Shown: piece after piece, positions 51,468 to 59,722 of the stretch
Layout: every line of letters begins with the position of its first letter
Position numbering within the stretch: position 1 is the stretch's first letter
From: Deltaproteobacteria bacterium
Lineage (GTDB): Bacteria; UBA10199; JACPAL01; GCA-016699445
NCBI GenBank assembly: GCA_016699445.1
Contig: CP064976.1
Coordinates: 806,001 to 870,000 of the forward strand
Direction of reading: 5' to 3'
DNA: 64,000 bases
Made by a program: the position numbers and the translations under genes
The notes under the pieces: generated by a model
Seen by the model: only the letters and a program-made list of their open reading frames with translations
What the model was told of the DNA's origin: nothing
Database searches by the model: none

Positions 51468-53659
51468 CTAAATCGCCAAATTATCCGGCTGAAGGGCGAC
51501 GGGTTTGCGTGGAGAAGCTTTTATAACTTCAGGCTCGCGATCGTGGGCCAGTTGTAGGAATTTTTGAGCGCGTGCAATCCATTCTTTTGCAATCGTTTCA
51601 TCCACCTTGCGGGTTCTGAAGGCCTGGATCTCCTTATGAAACTTTGGATATTCTGGAAAAATACCCAGCTTCACAAAATGATTTTCAAATTCGTGTGTGG
51701 TTTCGATGTCGTTAAATGTTGGCACGTAACGATAGAAGAGCAAAGCATCCGCCGCTTTGATAATTGTCTCATAAGCTTTGTAGGCCGCGGACTCAAATTC
51801 ACCATGACTCAAAAGAGCTTCTGCAGTTTGCAATAAAGCTCGGCTCTCACTCACTTGAGGAGGATTAGGCTCTGCCGCAGCCCCAGCACATTCACCAATC
51901 ACGCCTTTTTGTAAGCCAAATTCTTCCGTGCCTTCCCAATCCACATAAAAAGAAGGATTCTCATCATAAGAAGGAATTTTCTTAAAAGGTTCCAAAAGTT
52001 TTAGCACTTCAGGTTTGCCAATGCGGCCGTAAAATTGATTAAAACTTTCACTCTCTCCCTGACGACCCTCAACATAGTGAGATACCAAGGCCACCACAAC
52101 ATCAGGAACATTCTTAGACGGCACATGCGTCATCAACTGACCTACCACCATGTCACGACCAAAATGACCACCCAGCACTACTTGAAACGCAGGCACCGTA
52201 TGTCCATTGGACGGTATGGCTCCACCATATAAACCAATATTGGCTATATAATGCTGACCACAGCTATTAGGACATCCACTGATCTTGATCCGCAAGTCTT
52301 TGGCAACCTGCGAAATCTTGCCATTCGCTTTATACAAATAGGCTTCGAGAGTCCTTGCCAATCCCATCGACGACGCAATCCCTAAACGACACGTGTCTGT
52401 TCCAGGACAAGACGTAATATCATAGATCGTCTGCGCATCTTTTTGACAAAATTGATGGCTTTGAGCTCTTGATAAATCGCGGGCAGATCTTGATTGCGCA
52501 CCCAACGAATTAAAATATTCTGATGAACCATCAAACGAATATTTTCACCACAGTAACGTCTGGAAATATCCGCCAGCGTCCTCATCTGCGACGGGCTCAT
52601 GTCTCCGGTGGTTAAACGAATCTCCACCATCGAGTAGCCTTTTTGCTTTTGTTCCCAGACGTTGGTCTTTTTCCAGTCATTATAGGGGCTCGCGTCGCCC
52701 CCTCCACCGGCAGAGCCGGATGGAGCCTCCCCCTCAAAATCCCCCAACCCCTTTGGTAAAGGGGGGATTTTTGTTTCATCAACTACCGGTGGTTTTTCGT
52801 CCCATTCTTCGAGGTGATTCAAATAATCATTCCAAGTTGGATCAACTTCCAGCTCGCTTCTTTCTTGAGCGACTAAGCGTTTGAATTCTTCAAACCCAAC
52901 CTTATCAATCACAAACTTCATACGAGCTTTGGAACGAACCTTTCTTTCTCCCAAACGATCAAAGACCCGAATCACCGCTTGAGCCCAAGGAATCAATTCT
53001 GCAGCATCCATAAATGGATCGAGAAGTTTTGCGATACGCGGACTCGAACCCAAGCCCCCACCCACAAAAACTTCAAAACCTCTTTTGCCATTCTGAATTT
53101 TCGCGACCAATCCCAAATCATGAAGCATAGGATAAGCCGTCATCACACCCCCACCATCGAAAGCGATTTTGAATTTTCGAGGGAGATTTTGACAGATAGG
53201 ATTGCGCAAAAGATGCTCCATCATCGCTTGAGCGTAGGGAGTGACATCAAAAGCTTCCCCTGGATCAACACCAGCACTGGGCGATGCCGTCACGTTTCGC
53301 ACGGTATTGCCGCAGGCTTCACGAGTCGTCAGTCCGATGGACTCCAGCTTACGAATCAACGCAGGCGTATTTTTGACATCCACATAATGAATCTGCAAAT
53401 CCTGACGCGTGGTAATATGAGCATTATTGTGGGCAATCGTTTCAGCAAGCTCCGCAATACATTCAATCTGAGTCGCATTCACAATCCCCATAGGAATTTT
53501 GATACGGATCATCTGCACGCCATCTTGACGCTGACCATAGACTCCGTTTTGAAGGCGAATACGCTGAAAGGCTTCAGGGGTGATCTTACCCGTCAGAAAA
53601 CTCTGAACATTGTCTTCATAAGATTTAATTTCCTGATCCACTTTTTCCGATAATGACAT
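51468..53659 (-). CDS. Siroheme nitrite/sulfite reductase with C-terminal HEPN-like extension, frameshifted
   Basis: The N-terminal frame from ATG 53659 (MSLSEKVDQEIKSYEDN) has RIRLQNGVYGQRQDGVQMIR, TTRQDLQIHYV, and REACGNTVRNVTASP. It goes out of frame at KAINFVKK. One A added at 52440-52444 continues as DAQTIYDITSCPGTDTCRLG and KISGCPNSCGQHYI, supplying the four cysteines of the 4Fe-4S/siroheme site. After residue about 620 a helical HEPN-like tail appears (ALLSHGEFESAAYKAYETII to FLQLA). A 27-codon repeat element is inserted in frame at 52688-52768. It reduces sulfite or nitrite; electron donor not shown. Downstream neighbours on the other strand (rhodanese-MoeB) fit sulfur handling. Confidence 0.85.
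51470..51520. repeat. Dispersed repeat R2 encoding the reductase C-terminus
   Basis: AAATCGCCAAATTATCCGGC then TGAAGGGCGACGGGTTTGCG. On the minus strand it encodes the last residues of the reductase (SPRKPVALQPDNLAI-stop). Related copies are intergenic at 48306 and 48646. Confidence 0.75.
52688..52768 (-). repeat. Palindromic repeat inserted in frame in the reductase gene
   Basis: 81 bases (27 codons) reading IPPLPKGLGDFEGEAPSGSA then GGGGDAS, flanked by ordinary reductase sequence (DETK before, PYNDWKKTNV after). The DNA has the AAAATCCCCC, CCTTTGGTAAAGG and GGCAGAGCC palindromes of the intergenic MITE-like elements in this window. It is low-complexity and predicted as a surface loop. Confidence 0.75.
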
Positions 53660-53773
53660 AACAATACCTCTTTCCATTTTCCCCTTTAATACACGTCAAT
53701 TCACTGTCAACCGTCGATATTTTTTCTTTTTGATTATTTTAAAACTATATTATATAAAAACATATAATATTAT

Positions 53774-54397
53774 ATGAATCCAGATAAACCCCTCATAGAG
53801 CTCTGTTTAGGATCGCCGGCCAAACTTCGGTTATTGAAAACTCTTTTTTCATGGAAAGGAAAGGATTTGCCCGAAAATCAACTAGCTCAACTTTCTAAAC
53901 TTTCTACATACGGAGCACGCCATGCTTTAAGTGATATTGAAACTTCGGGGCTCATCCATAAAAAGATTATAGGCCATTCCAATGTCTGGACACTTAATGA
54001 AACCAGCTTTGCTTTCCAAAATATCCAGCCTGTTTTTGAAAAGATTTTAGACATACCGTCTCCCCTTGAATTCGTAAAAAAACAAATTTTAAACCCTCTC
54101 AAAAATATTGAGGGGGTTTTCAAAATATTTTTGTTTGGATCTGTACCCTTATTAGGACTCCAAAAAAGTGGTGATATTGATGTAGCTATTATCCTACAAA
54201 AATCTCGATCTTCCGAACGAATCAAAAAAAATATTGAAGGCGTGATCGATAAATCAGCCGAAGAGATTGGGCTTAAATTGGGCAAACGACTAGAAACACA
54301 TCTTTTTACAGCGGAAGAGTGGGAAAAGACAAAAAATATGCCTTTGGGACTCAGTATTAAGAAGGGAAAGGAACTCTATCCTCATGAAGAAATTTAA
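53774..54397 (+). CDS. Winged-helix plus nucleotidyltransferase-domain protein (MNT antitoxin-like)
   Basis: 207 residues. An N-terminal winged-helix (AKLRLLKTLFSWKGKDLP, LAQLSKLSTYGARHALSDIE) is followed by an NTase domain (KIFLFGSVPLLGLQKSGDID, GS...DxD) and VAIILQ. Together with the downstream HEPN protein it forms a transcription-regulated MNT-HEPN pair. It overlaps that gene by 14 bases and is divergent from the reductase. A TATA-rich stretch at 53743-53770 may be the promoter. Confidence 0.82.
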   Translation: MNPDKPLIELCLGSPAKLRLLKTLFSWKGKDLPENQLAQLSKLSTYGARHALSDIETSGLIHKKIIGHSNVWTLNETSFAFQNIQPVFEKILDIPSPLEFVKKQILNPLKNIEGVFKIFLFGSVPLLGLQKSGDIDVAIILQKSRSSERIKKNIEGVIDKSAEEIGLKLGKRLETHLFTAEEWEKTKNMPLGLSIKKGKELYPHEEI

Positions 54398-54791
54398 GAC
54401 AGTTTCAGTCCCAAAATCTCAAGTTCACTACTATCGAAAACGAGCTGATGAGTGTTTTCAGTTATCCCATGAAGCCCGCTCAAAACACTATTGGTTTGGC
54501 ACCTGCATTAATGCCGTCCATGCTGCGATCGCTTTGTCAGATGCTTTATGCATTACCGAACGAGGTCTACGCTATGCAGGATCACGTCATGACGAAGCTG
54601 TTGATTTTTACTCTACTCTAGCTTTGAAAGATCCTGCTTTTCCTCAAAGTATCCTCAATTTTGGAAAGTTAATTTCGATCAAAAATCATGCAGAATATGC
54701 CGAAAAAAATATCGATGAAAAAGATGCCTCATCTACATTAAAAGCCTTAGAGCGTTTCAAAGCCTATGTCCTTGGGCAACTTCCCAAGTAG
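54384..54791 (+). CDS. HEPN-domain protein
   Basis: 135 residues: VHYYRKRADECFQLSHEARS, HYWFGTCINAVHAAIALSDA, then KNHAEYAEKNIDEKD. The four-helix HEPN layout and overlap with the nucleotidyltransferase gene support the call. The usual RxxxxH RNase motif is not evident, so it may be a non-nucleolytic member. Confidence 0.7.
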   Translation: MKKFKTVSVPKSQVHYYRKRADECFQLSHEARSKHYWFGTCINAVHAAIALSDALCITERGLRYAGSRHDEAVDFYSTLALKDPAFPQSILNFGKLISIKNHAEYAEKNIDEKDASSTLKALERFKAYVLGQLPK

Positions 54792-54816
54792 ATACTGCGC
54801 ATTCTCAATCCCTCGC

Positions 54817-54845
54817 TTGACAGCGTAGAGAGACTGTTCTTTATA
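54817..54845 (+). promoter_or_regulatory. Sigma-70-type promoter of the rhodanese-MoeB gene
   Basis: TTGACA, 17 bases, TTTATA: an exact -35 and near-consensus -10 at the optimal spacing. The start site would fall at about 54852, three bases before ATG 54855, so the transcript would be leaderless or nearly so. Confidence 0.6.
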
Positions 54846-54854
54846 GGACCAACT

Positions 54855-56021
54855 ATGTCCACATTTCAGGAACTCATTAAAAAAGTAAAATCCGAGATCA
54901 AGGAGATCCGTCCTTCAGAAGCTCGAGAGATGACTCAGAAAAACAATCAGATCGTGATGGTTGACGTGCGTGAAGCCGATGAATGGGAAGGTGGGATTGC
55001 CCCAGGAGCCTTGACGATTCAACGAGGCTTTTTGGAGCTCGATATCGAAGATTCCATTACTGATAAAAATACACCCGTGATCGCTTACTGTGCCGGTGGT
55101 ACGCGTTCAGCGTTTGCCGCTAAAACCCTTCAAGACATGGGGTATAAGACGGTTTATTCCATGTCCGGCGGTTTTAATGGTTGGAAAGACGCAGGTCTTC
55201 CTATTTTTCACAAACGTTCCCTTTCCAAGGAGCAAAGCGTTCGTTACTCGCGACATACACTGCTTCCCGAAGTCGGCGAAGAAGGACAGCTGAAGCTTTT
55301 GGATGCCAAAGTTCTTTTGATTGGTGCGGGTGGATTGGGCTGTCCTACAGGCCTTTATTTAGCCGCGGCAGGCGTTGGCACCTTGGGTATTATTGATTAT
55401 GACGGTGTGGATCTTTCCAATCTTCAACGACAGATTCTGCACAGTGAAGAAGAAGTGGGAAATCCCAAAGTAGAATCAGCTCAACGTCGATTAAATAGCT
55501 TAAACTCCGACATCAAAATCATTCCCATCCGGGAAAAACTTTCACGAGACAATGTCATGAAGATTGTTGCTGATTATGACATCGTCGTGAATGGATGCGA
55601 CAATTTTCCTACACGCTATTTAATCAATGATGTCTGCGTGTTTATGAAAAAACCTTTAGTCGATGGTAGTATTTTTCGATTTGAAGGTCAGGTAACAATT
55701 TTTGATTCTGCTAAAGGCGGGCCTTGCTATCGATGTCTTTATCCAGAACCCCCTCCACCAGAAATGGCACCTTCATGCGCTGAAGGTGGCGTCTTGGGCG
55801 TTTTGCCAGGAATTATCGGATCGATTGAAGCGGTTGAAACAATCAAAATTATTTTAGGCAAAGGCGAGCCTCTCATTGGTCGTCTCATGATGTATGATGC
55901 TTTGGGTGAAAGATTTCGCGAAATGAAAATTCGCCGCGATCCTGCATGCCCCGTGTGTGGTGACAACCCAACAATTAAAGAATTGATTGATTACGAATGG
56001 TTTTGCAGCAACCCTAACTAA
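54855..56021 (+). CDS. Rhodanese-MoeB/ThiF fusion, sulfur-carrier adenylyltransferase
   Basis: 388 residues. Residues 1-115 are a rhodanese domain (MVDVREADEWEGGIAPGALT, catalytic Cys in AYCAGGTRSAFAA). Residues 120-385 are the E1-like enzyme: RYSRHTLLPEVGEEGQLKLL, ATP-binding GAGGLGCPTGLYLAAAGVG, DNFPTRYLIND, and zinc-binding cysteine pairs (CYRCLYP, CPVCG). It activates a MoaD/ThiS-like carrier for sulfur transfer. Domain order is reversed from the commoner MoeZ (MoeB then rhodanese). Peroxiredoxin follows 18 bases later. Confidence 0.92.
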   Translation: MSTFQELIKKVKSEIKEIRPSEAREMTQKNNQIVMVDVREADEWEGGIAPGALTIQRGFLELDIEDSITDKNTPVIAYCAGGTRSAFAAKTLQDMGYKTVYSMSGGFNGWKDAGLPIFHKRSLSKEQSVRYSRHTLLPEVGEEGQLKLLDAKVLLIGAGGLGCPTGLYLAAAGVGTLGIIDYDGVDLSNLQRQILHSEEEVGNPKVESAQRRLNSLNSDIKIIPIREKLSRDNVMKIVADYDIVVNGCDNFPTRYLINDVCVFMKKPLVDGSIFRFEGQVTIFDSAKGGPCYRCLYPEPPPPEMAPSCAEGGVLGVLPGIIGSIEAVETIKIILGKGEPLIGRLMMYDALGERFREMKIRRDPACPVCGDNPTIKELIDYEWFCSNPN

Positions 56022-56039
56022 CACTAAAAGGAGATATTT

Positions 56040-56624
56040 ATGATACAAGTAGGACAAAAAGCCCCAGATTTTAAAGCCACTGCCGCGCTAGGCAATGATG
56101 AATTCAAACCACTTTCGTTGGCTGATTATAAAGGCAAGTGGTTGGTTTTGTTTTTTTATCCTTTGGATTTTACTTTCGTTTGTCCCACTGAAATCAATGC
56201 TTTTTCAGATGAGATTGAAAAGTTTAAAGGAATTGGCGCTGAAATTTTAGGAGTCTCGGTCGACAGTCAATTTTCACATAACGCCTGGATGAAAGTTGCT
56301 CGTAAAGAAGGTGGTATCGAAGGATTGAAATACCCACTCTTGGCAGACGTCAGCAAGACAATTGCCCAAGATTATGGAGTCTTGTTACCTGCAGGCATAG
56401 CGCTGCGAGGGCTTTTTGTGATCGATCCAGAAGGTGTGTTGCAGTACCAAACGGTTAACTTCTTAAACTTTGGTCGATCTACAGAAGAAACACTTCGCGT
56501 GGTCCAAGCGATTCAAATGGTGAAACAATCTGGTGAAGTTTGTCCTGCTAACTGGAAACCAGGATCTGCAACCATGAAAGCAGACCCCGTAAAATCGAAG
56601 GAATATTTTTCGACGGTGAAATAA
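56040..56624 (+). CDS. Typical 2-Cys peroxiredoxin (AhpC/Prx1 type)
   Basis: 194 residues. Peroxidatic Cys in FYPLDFTFVCPTEINAFSD and resolving Cys in SGEVCPANWKPG. GVSVDSQFSHNAW and the C-terminal YF motif region (KEYFSTVK) mark the Prx1/AhpC subfamily. AAGGAG precedes ATG 56040. It reduces peroxides in the cytoplasm, probably via thioredoxin. It appears to form an operon with the rhodanese-MoeB gene. Confidence 0.94.
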   Translation: MIQVGQKAPDFKATAALGNDEFKPLSLADYKGKWLVLFFYPLDFTFVCPTEINAFSDEIEKFKGIGAEILGVSVDSQFSHNAWMKVARKEGGIEGLKYPLLADVSKTIAQDYGVLLPAGIALRGLFVIDPEGVLQYQTVNFLNFGRSTEETLRVVQAIQMVKQSGEVCPANWKPGSATMKADPVKSKEYFSTVK

Positions 56625-56628
56625 TTTT

Positions 56629-56700
56629 GTAGGGGCGTGATTTATCACGCCCCTCTATTTGTCGAATGTTTCAAAGGGGCGCCATAAATGGCGCCCCTAC
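56629..56700. repeat. Paired hairpin repeat, possible bidirectional terminator
   Basis: Two adjacent hairpins, AGGGGCGTGATTTATCACGC closing with CCCT (56631-56654) and GGGGCGCCATAAATGGCGCC closing with CC (56676-56697). The outer ends GTAGGGGCG and CGCCCCTAC are also inverted. It lies between two convergent genes, so it can terminate both; its form is that of a dispersed repeat. Confidence 0.7.
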
Positions 56701-56704
56701 GTTT

Positions 56705-57343
56705 TTATGGTAACAAATCAAATTCCTGAAATGTTCTTACCTTCAACGTCGGATTATAAGATTTTTCATACGAAATCGTCGAAACAGGTTTGGATCCATA
56801 ATCATGACCTGGATAGACTTTAATTGACGGTTCAAAGCCCTTCAGTCGATTTAAACTTTGATACAAAATTTTCGGATCCCCACCTGGCAAATCACTGCGG
56901 CCACAATTCCCCTGAAATAATGTATCACCCGTAAAAAGATGGCCAACAGGATCATCATCTGTCGTCAGATGATAGCACACCGAACCCGGAGTATGTCCGG
57001 GAGTATGAATCACTTTAAAATGTAATGATCCTAAAGAAAACGAATCGCCTCCTTTCAGTAAAATAACAGGCACATCTTCTACTTCCAGCGCATCGCGATC
57101 ATCTGCATGAATACAAACACTCGCTCCCGTACGTGATACCACCTCAGGAACACCCTCGACATGATCAAAATGATGATGAGTCAGTAAGATTTTGGTGATG
57201 CGATAACCATCGTGTTCCGCAATTTTCAAAACACGATCCACTTCCCAGGCAGGATCGATATAGACGCATTCTTTAGTGACCGGATCTCCAATCAAGTAAT
57301 TAAAATTTTGCATCAAACCGACTTCAATTTGTTTGAGGTACAT
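56705..57343 (-). CDS. Metallo-beta-lactamase-fold hydrolase (glyoxalase II-like)
   Basis: About 212 residues from ATG 57343 (MYLKQIEVGLMQNFNYLI). Metal motifs: LTHHHFDHVEG (HxHxDH), TPGHTPGSV, LFTGDTLFQGNCGR and VYPGHDYG, as in glyoxalase II and persulfide dioxygenase-like enzymes. The neighbouring rhodanese would fit a persulfide dioxygenase role, but glyoxalase II cannot be excluded. An earlier ATG at 57355 lies in repeat sequence. Confidence 0.87.
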   Translation of the reverse strand: MYLKQIEVGLMQNFNYLIGDPVTKECVYIDPAWEVDRVLKIAEHDGYRITKILLTHHHFDHVEGVPEVVSRTGASVCIHADDRDALEVEDVPVILLKGGDSFSLGSLHFKVIHTPGHTPGSVCYHLTTDDDPVGHLFTGDTLFQGNCGRSDLPGGDPKILYQSLNRLKGFEPSIKVYPGHDYGSKPVSTISYEKSYNPTLKVRTFQEFDLLP

Positions 57344-57344
57344 A

Positions 57345-57432
57345 ACCCCTCCCAACCTCCCCTTACTCTAAGGGGAGGAGAATCAATTTTAATATTCCCC
57401 CTCTTAATATAAGAGGGGGTTAGGGGGAGTTA
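57345..57432. repeat. Palindromic CCTCCCC-type repeats between two minus-strand genes
   Basis: CCTCCCCTTACTCTAAGGGGAGG and CCCCCTCTTAATATAAGAGGGGG are two hairpins of the same general kind as the MITE-like elements elsewhere (partial here, each 23 bases, given at 57354-57377 and 57393-57416 approximately). The right end contributes the last codons (NSP-stop) of the next membrane protein gene. Confidence 0.6.
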
Positions 57433-57920
57433 TATATCATCGGAATAATTTTGAGGCCAACATAGACGGTAATCGACATCAACACGACATTATAAATGGT
57501 CATCTTGCGGATCAATCCAGCCAATTTTTCCTGTTTTTCAATCGGACCGTCCATCACACCATTGGCCATACGAGTCACTTTGAGACCCATTCCAAAACAT
57601 TGGCCTGAGCCAATCAAAAATATCAACGTCGTCAAACCAAACTTGGTCATCAAGAGTGATCCTAATGACTGATAATATTCAGTCCCAAAACCAATCTTCA
57701 AATCCGTCAATCGCATCGCACCCGTCATAAACGTCAGACAGATTCCAAAAAGAAACATCGGATGAAAAACCTGAATCACTTTTGCAAAAACCTTCATGCG
57801 CTGCACACGATCTTCTATGATTTGCAAAGCAGGAGTCACACCAAAAGAAAAAAGGGCTGCACTGCCCAAACTCAACACCACACCCATGATATGCAACCAT
57901 CTGATAATTTCATGAGACAT
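57420..57920 (-). CDS. Four-helix integral membrane protein, CopD/DUF2269-like
   Basis: 166 residues with about four transmembrane helices (IMGVVLSLGSAALFSFGVTP, FGICLTFMTGAMRL, FGLTTLIFLIGSGQCFGMG, and VVLMSITVYVGLKIIPMI). Begins MSHEIIRWLHIMG with conserved His residues, like small CopD-type or DUF2269 proteins that may bind haem or metal. It starts at the base where the upstream small membrane gene stops. Function unknown. Confidence 0.7.
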   Translation of the reverse strand: MSHEIIRWLHIMGVVLSLGSAALFSFGVTPALQIIEDRVQRMKVFAKVIQVFHPMFLFGICLTFMTGAMRLTDLKIGFGTEYYQSLGSLLMTKFGLTTLIFLIGSGQCFGMGLKVTRMANGVMDGPIEKQEKLAGLIRKMTIYNVVLMSITVYVGLKIIPMIYNSP

Positions 57921-58159
57921 TATTGAATCCCCCCTTTGTCATCAAGCTGCTTGACCAAATCATGGATAATACCATGCATCTTAAAAACGAATAAAAGACA
58001 AAGAGTCAGAGTTAAAGAGAGTACAGCAATCGAAATAAAAGACCATGTCAGATGTGAGACAAAAAATTCTTGTCCATGACCGGCTTTGAGACCGGCGTGC
58101 ATCGTGAGCATCAAGCATAAAAAACTTAAAAGTGACATGACAGTGGCTATGATTCTCAT
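57920..58159 (-). CDS. Small two-helix membrane protein
   Basis: 79 residues from ATG 58159 (MRIIATVMSLLSFLCLML). Two transmembrane segments separated by HAGLKAGHGQEFFVSHLTWS. The C-terminal helix ends with a charged tail (DLVKQLDDKGGIQ). Coupled to the four-helix protein downstream. Not recognised. Confidence 0.6.
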   Translation of the reverse strand: MRIIATVMSLLSFLCLMLTMHAGLKAGHGQEFFVSHLTWSFISIAVLSLTLTLCLLFVFKMHGIIHDLVKQLDDKGGIQ

Positions 58160-58190
58160 AGGCGGTGCGACGTATGGCACGCACTTGAAG

Positions 58191-58706
58191 ATGTCAAAGC
58201 AATTGACTCGCTGGATAATTCACTTTACCACGCCAGCCATGTTGCTCACCAACTTCATCTACGTTCTGTCTCTCATCGTCTGGATTGGTAGCATTGTTTT
58301 TTTCTCATTTGTCACCGCACCTTCCTTATTTAAAGGCCTGCCTCTCGATATCGCCGGCCAAGCCGTCGCATCGATTTTTCCCAAATACTATATGGTAGGA
58401 TATGTTTCGGGATTCACCGCTTTTGCTACATTGATTTACAATTCGGCCAAAACCAGCATCTGGTCTCCTCTCAAAATGTTCCTTCTTCTTGTCATGATAG
58501 GAATGACTTTATTTGCAGGACTCAATATCCATCCCCGAGCCCGCACTATCAAAGAAGAAATTAAGCTGGCATCTGATGAAACCGAAGCCGCTCATTTGAA
58601 ACAAGAGTTTGATCGTGTTCACAAACTCTCGGTGATTTTTAACGGAATTGTTTTATTGATTGGGCTCTTGCTTGTTTTGCTAACAGCTAAGACACTGACA
58701 TTGTAG
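58191..58706 (+). CDS. DUF4149-like integral membrane protein
   Basis: About 171 residues from ATG 58191 (MSKQLTRW) or 155 from ATG 58239 (MLLTNFIYVLSL). The start LIVWIGSIVFFSFVTAPSLF and AVASIFPKYYMVGYVSG match the DUF4149/TMEM205-like family; four helices with a charged loop before the last. Divergent from the two membrane genes to its left, so the three may act together. Its 3' end overlaps the convergent CutA gene by about 20 bases. Confidence 0.75.
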   Translation: MSKQLTRWIIHFTTPAMLLTNFIYVLSLIVWIGSIVFFSFVTAPSLFKGLPLDIAGQAVASIFPKYYMVGYVSGFTAFATLIYNSAKTSIWSPLKMFLLLVMIGMTLFAGLNIHPRARTIKEEIKLASDETEAAHLKQEFDRVHKLSVIFNGIVLLIGLLLVLLTAKTLTL

Positions 58707-59018
58707 ATTTTAAAATCCATTCCAAATATTTTTTACTTCCAGACTCAACTGGCAACACGACAAACTCAGCCACTTCATACGGATGCATGTCCAAAAGTAC
58801 CTTCTCTAATTTTTTAACCAGTTTTTTTGAGTCTTCATCATCAAAATCCACTCATGACTTTTTACGATTTTATTTTTCCAGGAATAAATCGAGAGAGCCT
58901 TTGGAATGATAGTCACACAGGCCACCAGTTTTTTAAGCACTAAATCCTGAGCTATTTTTTCAGCACGCTTTGAGTTGTTGATGGTGGTCAGACAGATCAC
59001 GAAGTTTTTTTGAATCAT
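58687..59018 (-). CDS. cutA: CutA-family divalent cation tolerance protein, frameshifted
   Basis: The first frame from ATG 59018 (MIQKNFVICLTTINNSKRAE) has LVACVTIIPKALSIYSWKNK and EWILMMKTQ. It stops early. Adding one A to the A7 run complementary to 58822-58828 continues as KKLVKKLEKVLLDMHPYEVA then EFVVLPVESGSKKYLEWI, ending at 58687. The repaired length of about 110 residues is right for the trimeric CutA family, linked to copper tolerance. Confidence 0.82.
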
Positions 59019-59722
59019 TAGACATTCTCTATTTTCACTTGGCCAATCAACCCATGACACGATGACACGGAAGCCATAGAGACGCTATGCGTTCCTGATT
59101 GAGAGACCTGTTTTTCAAACCGTAAATATTCGTTTACAATTTCCTGAACCGGAATCGTCCCGACGCCCATCGCCAAATGACGGCATTGAAAAACATACAG
59201 AGGGGTTTTGATATTTTGCAAATAGTCCTTCATGTCCCAATCTTTTGGTCCGCCAGTGTGAGGGCACGTTGGCGGTTCAATACAACTCGCCGGGCACATC
59301 CAGGTCGCAAAACTCAAAGCGCGCGTTCCATTGGGTAAGGCCATATCCACAGGGGTTTTAAGTAAGTCGATCATAGGCTCAGGACCGATCTTCACCAGAG
59401 GAAAATCTTTTTGAAAAATATCCAAAAACACTTCCATCAGGACATGTGGAGCAAACGTCGGAGGAACATAATGATCTTCAATGGGTTTACCCAATCGCAC
59501 GTCGTTGATCTTTTCACGAAAGTACGGCAAGAAAAAATCTTTCCAGTCTTGGATATTATAGACAATCTTCCCAGCGCCGTCACCATGCTCAAGAAAAGCC
59601 TGACAGTCTTTTTTGATATCAACAATATGAATTGTCTGAAACGACAGGAACTTTTGAGCACGCAGTAGCTGGCGCGTGTAGAAGCTTCCAAAGCATCCCC
59701 CGCCTAGGATAATGAAGTCCAT
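59018..59722 (-). CDS. Unknown protein with Rossmann-like start and Cys motif
   Basis: About 234 residues from ATG 59722. It opens DFIILGGGCFGSFYTRQLL, a GxGxxG-like nucleotide-binding start, then IHIVDIKKDCQAF. A cysteine cluster (CPASCIEPPTCPHTGG) follows near residue 145, which might bind a metal or Fe-S cluster. Its start overlaps the Rieske ferredoxin stop by one base (TGATG), so the two are coupled and may be redox partners. Family not identified. Confidence 0.65.
   Translation of the reverse strand: MDFIILGGGCFGSFYTRQLLRAQKFLSFQTIHIVDIKKDCQAFLEHGDGAGKIVYNIQDWKDFFLPYFREKINDVRLGKPIEDHYVPPTFAPHVLMEVFLDIFQKDFPLVKIGPEPMIDLLKTPVDMALPNGTRALSFATWMCPASCIEPPTCPHTGGPKDWDMKDYLQNIKTPLYVFQCRHLAMGVGTIPVQEIVNEYLRFEKQVSQSGTHSVSMASVSSCHGLIGQVKIENV

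Noticed and set aside
52979..53653. Plus-strand ORF of 224 codons
   Set aside because: It is antisense to the conserved reductase N-terminal half; composition (many His, Thr, Arg) is that of a reverse-strand shadow.
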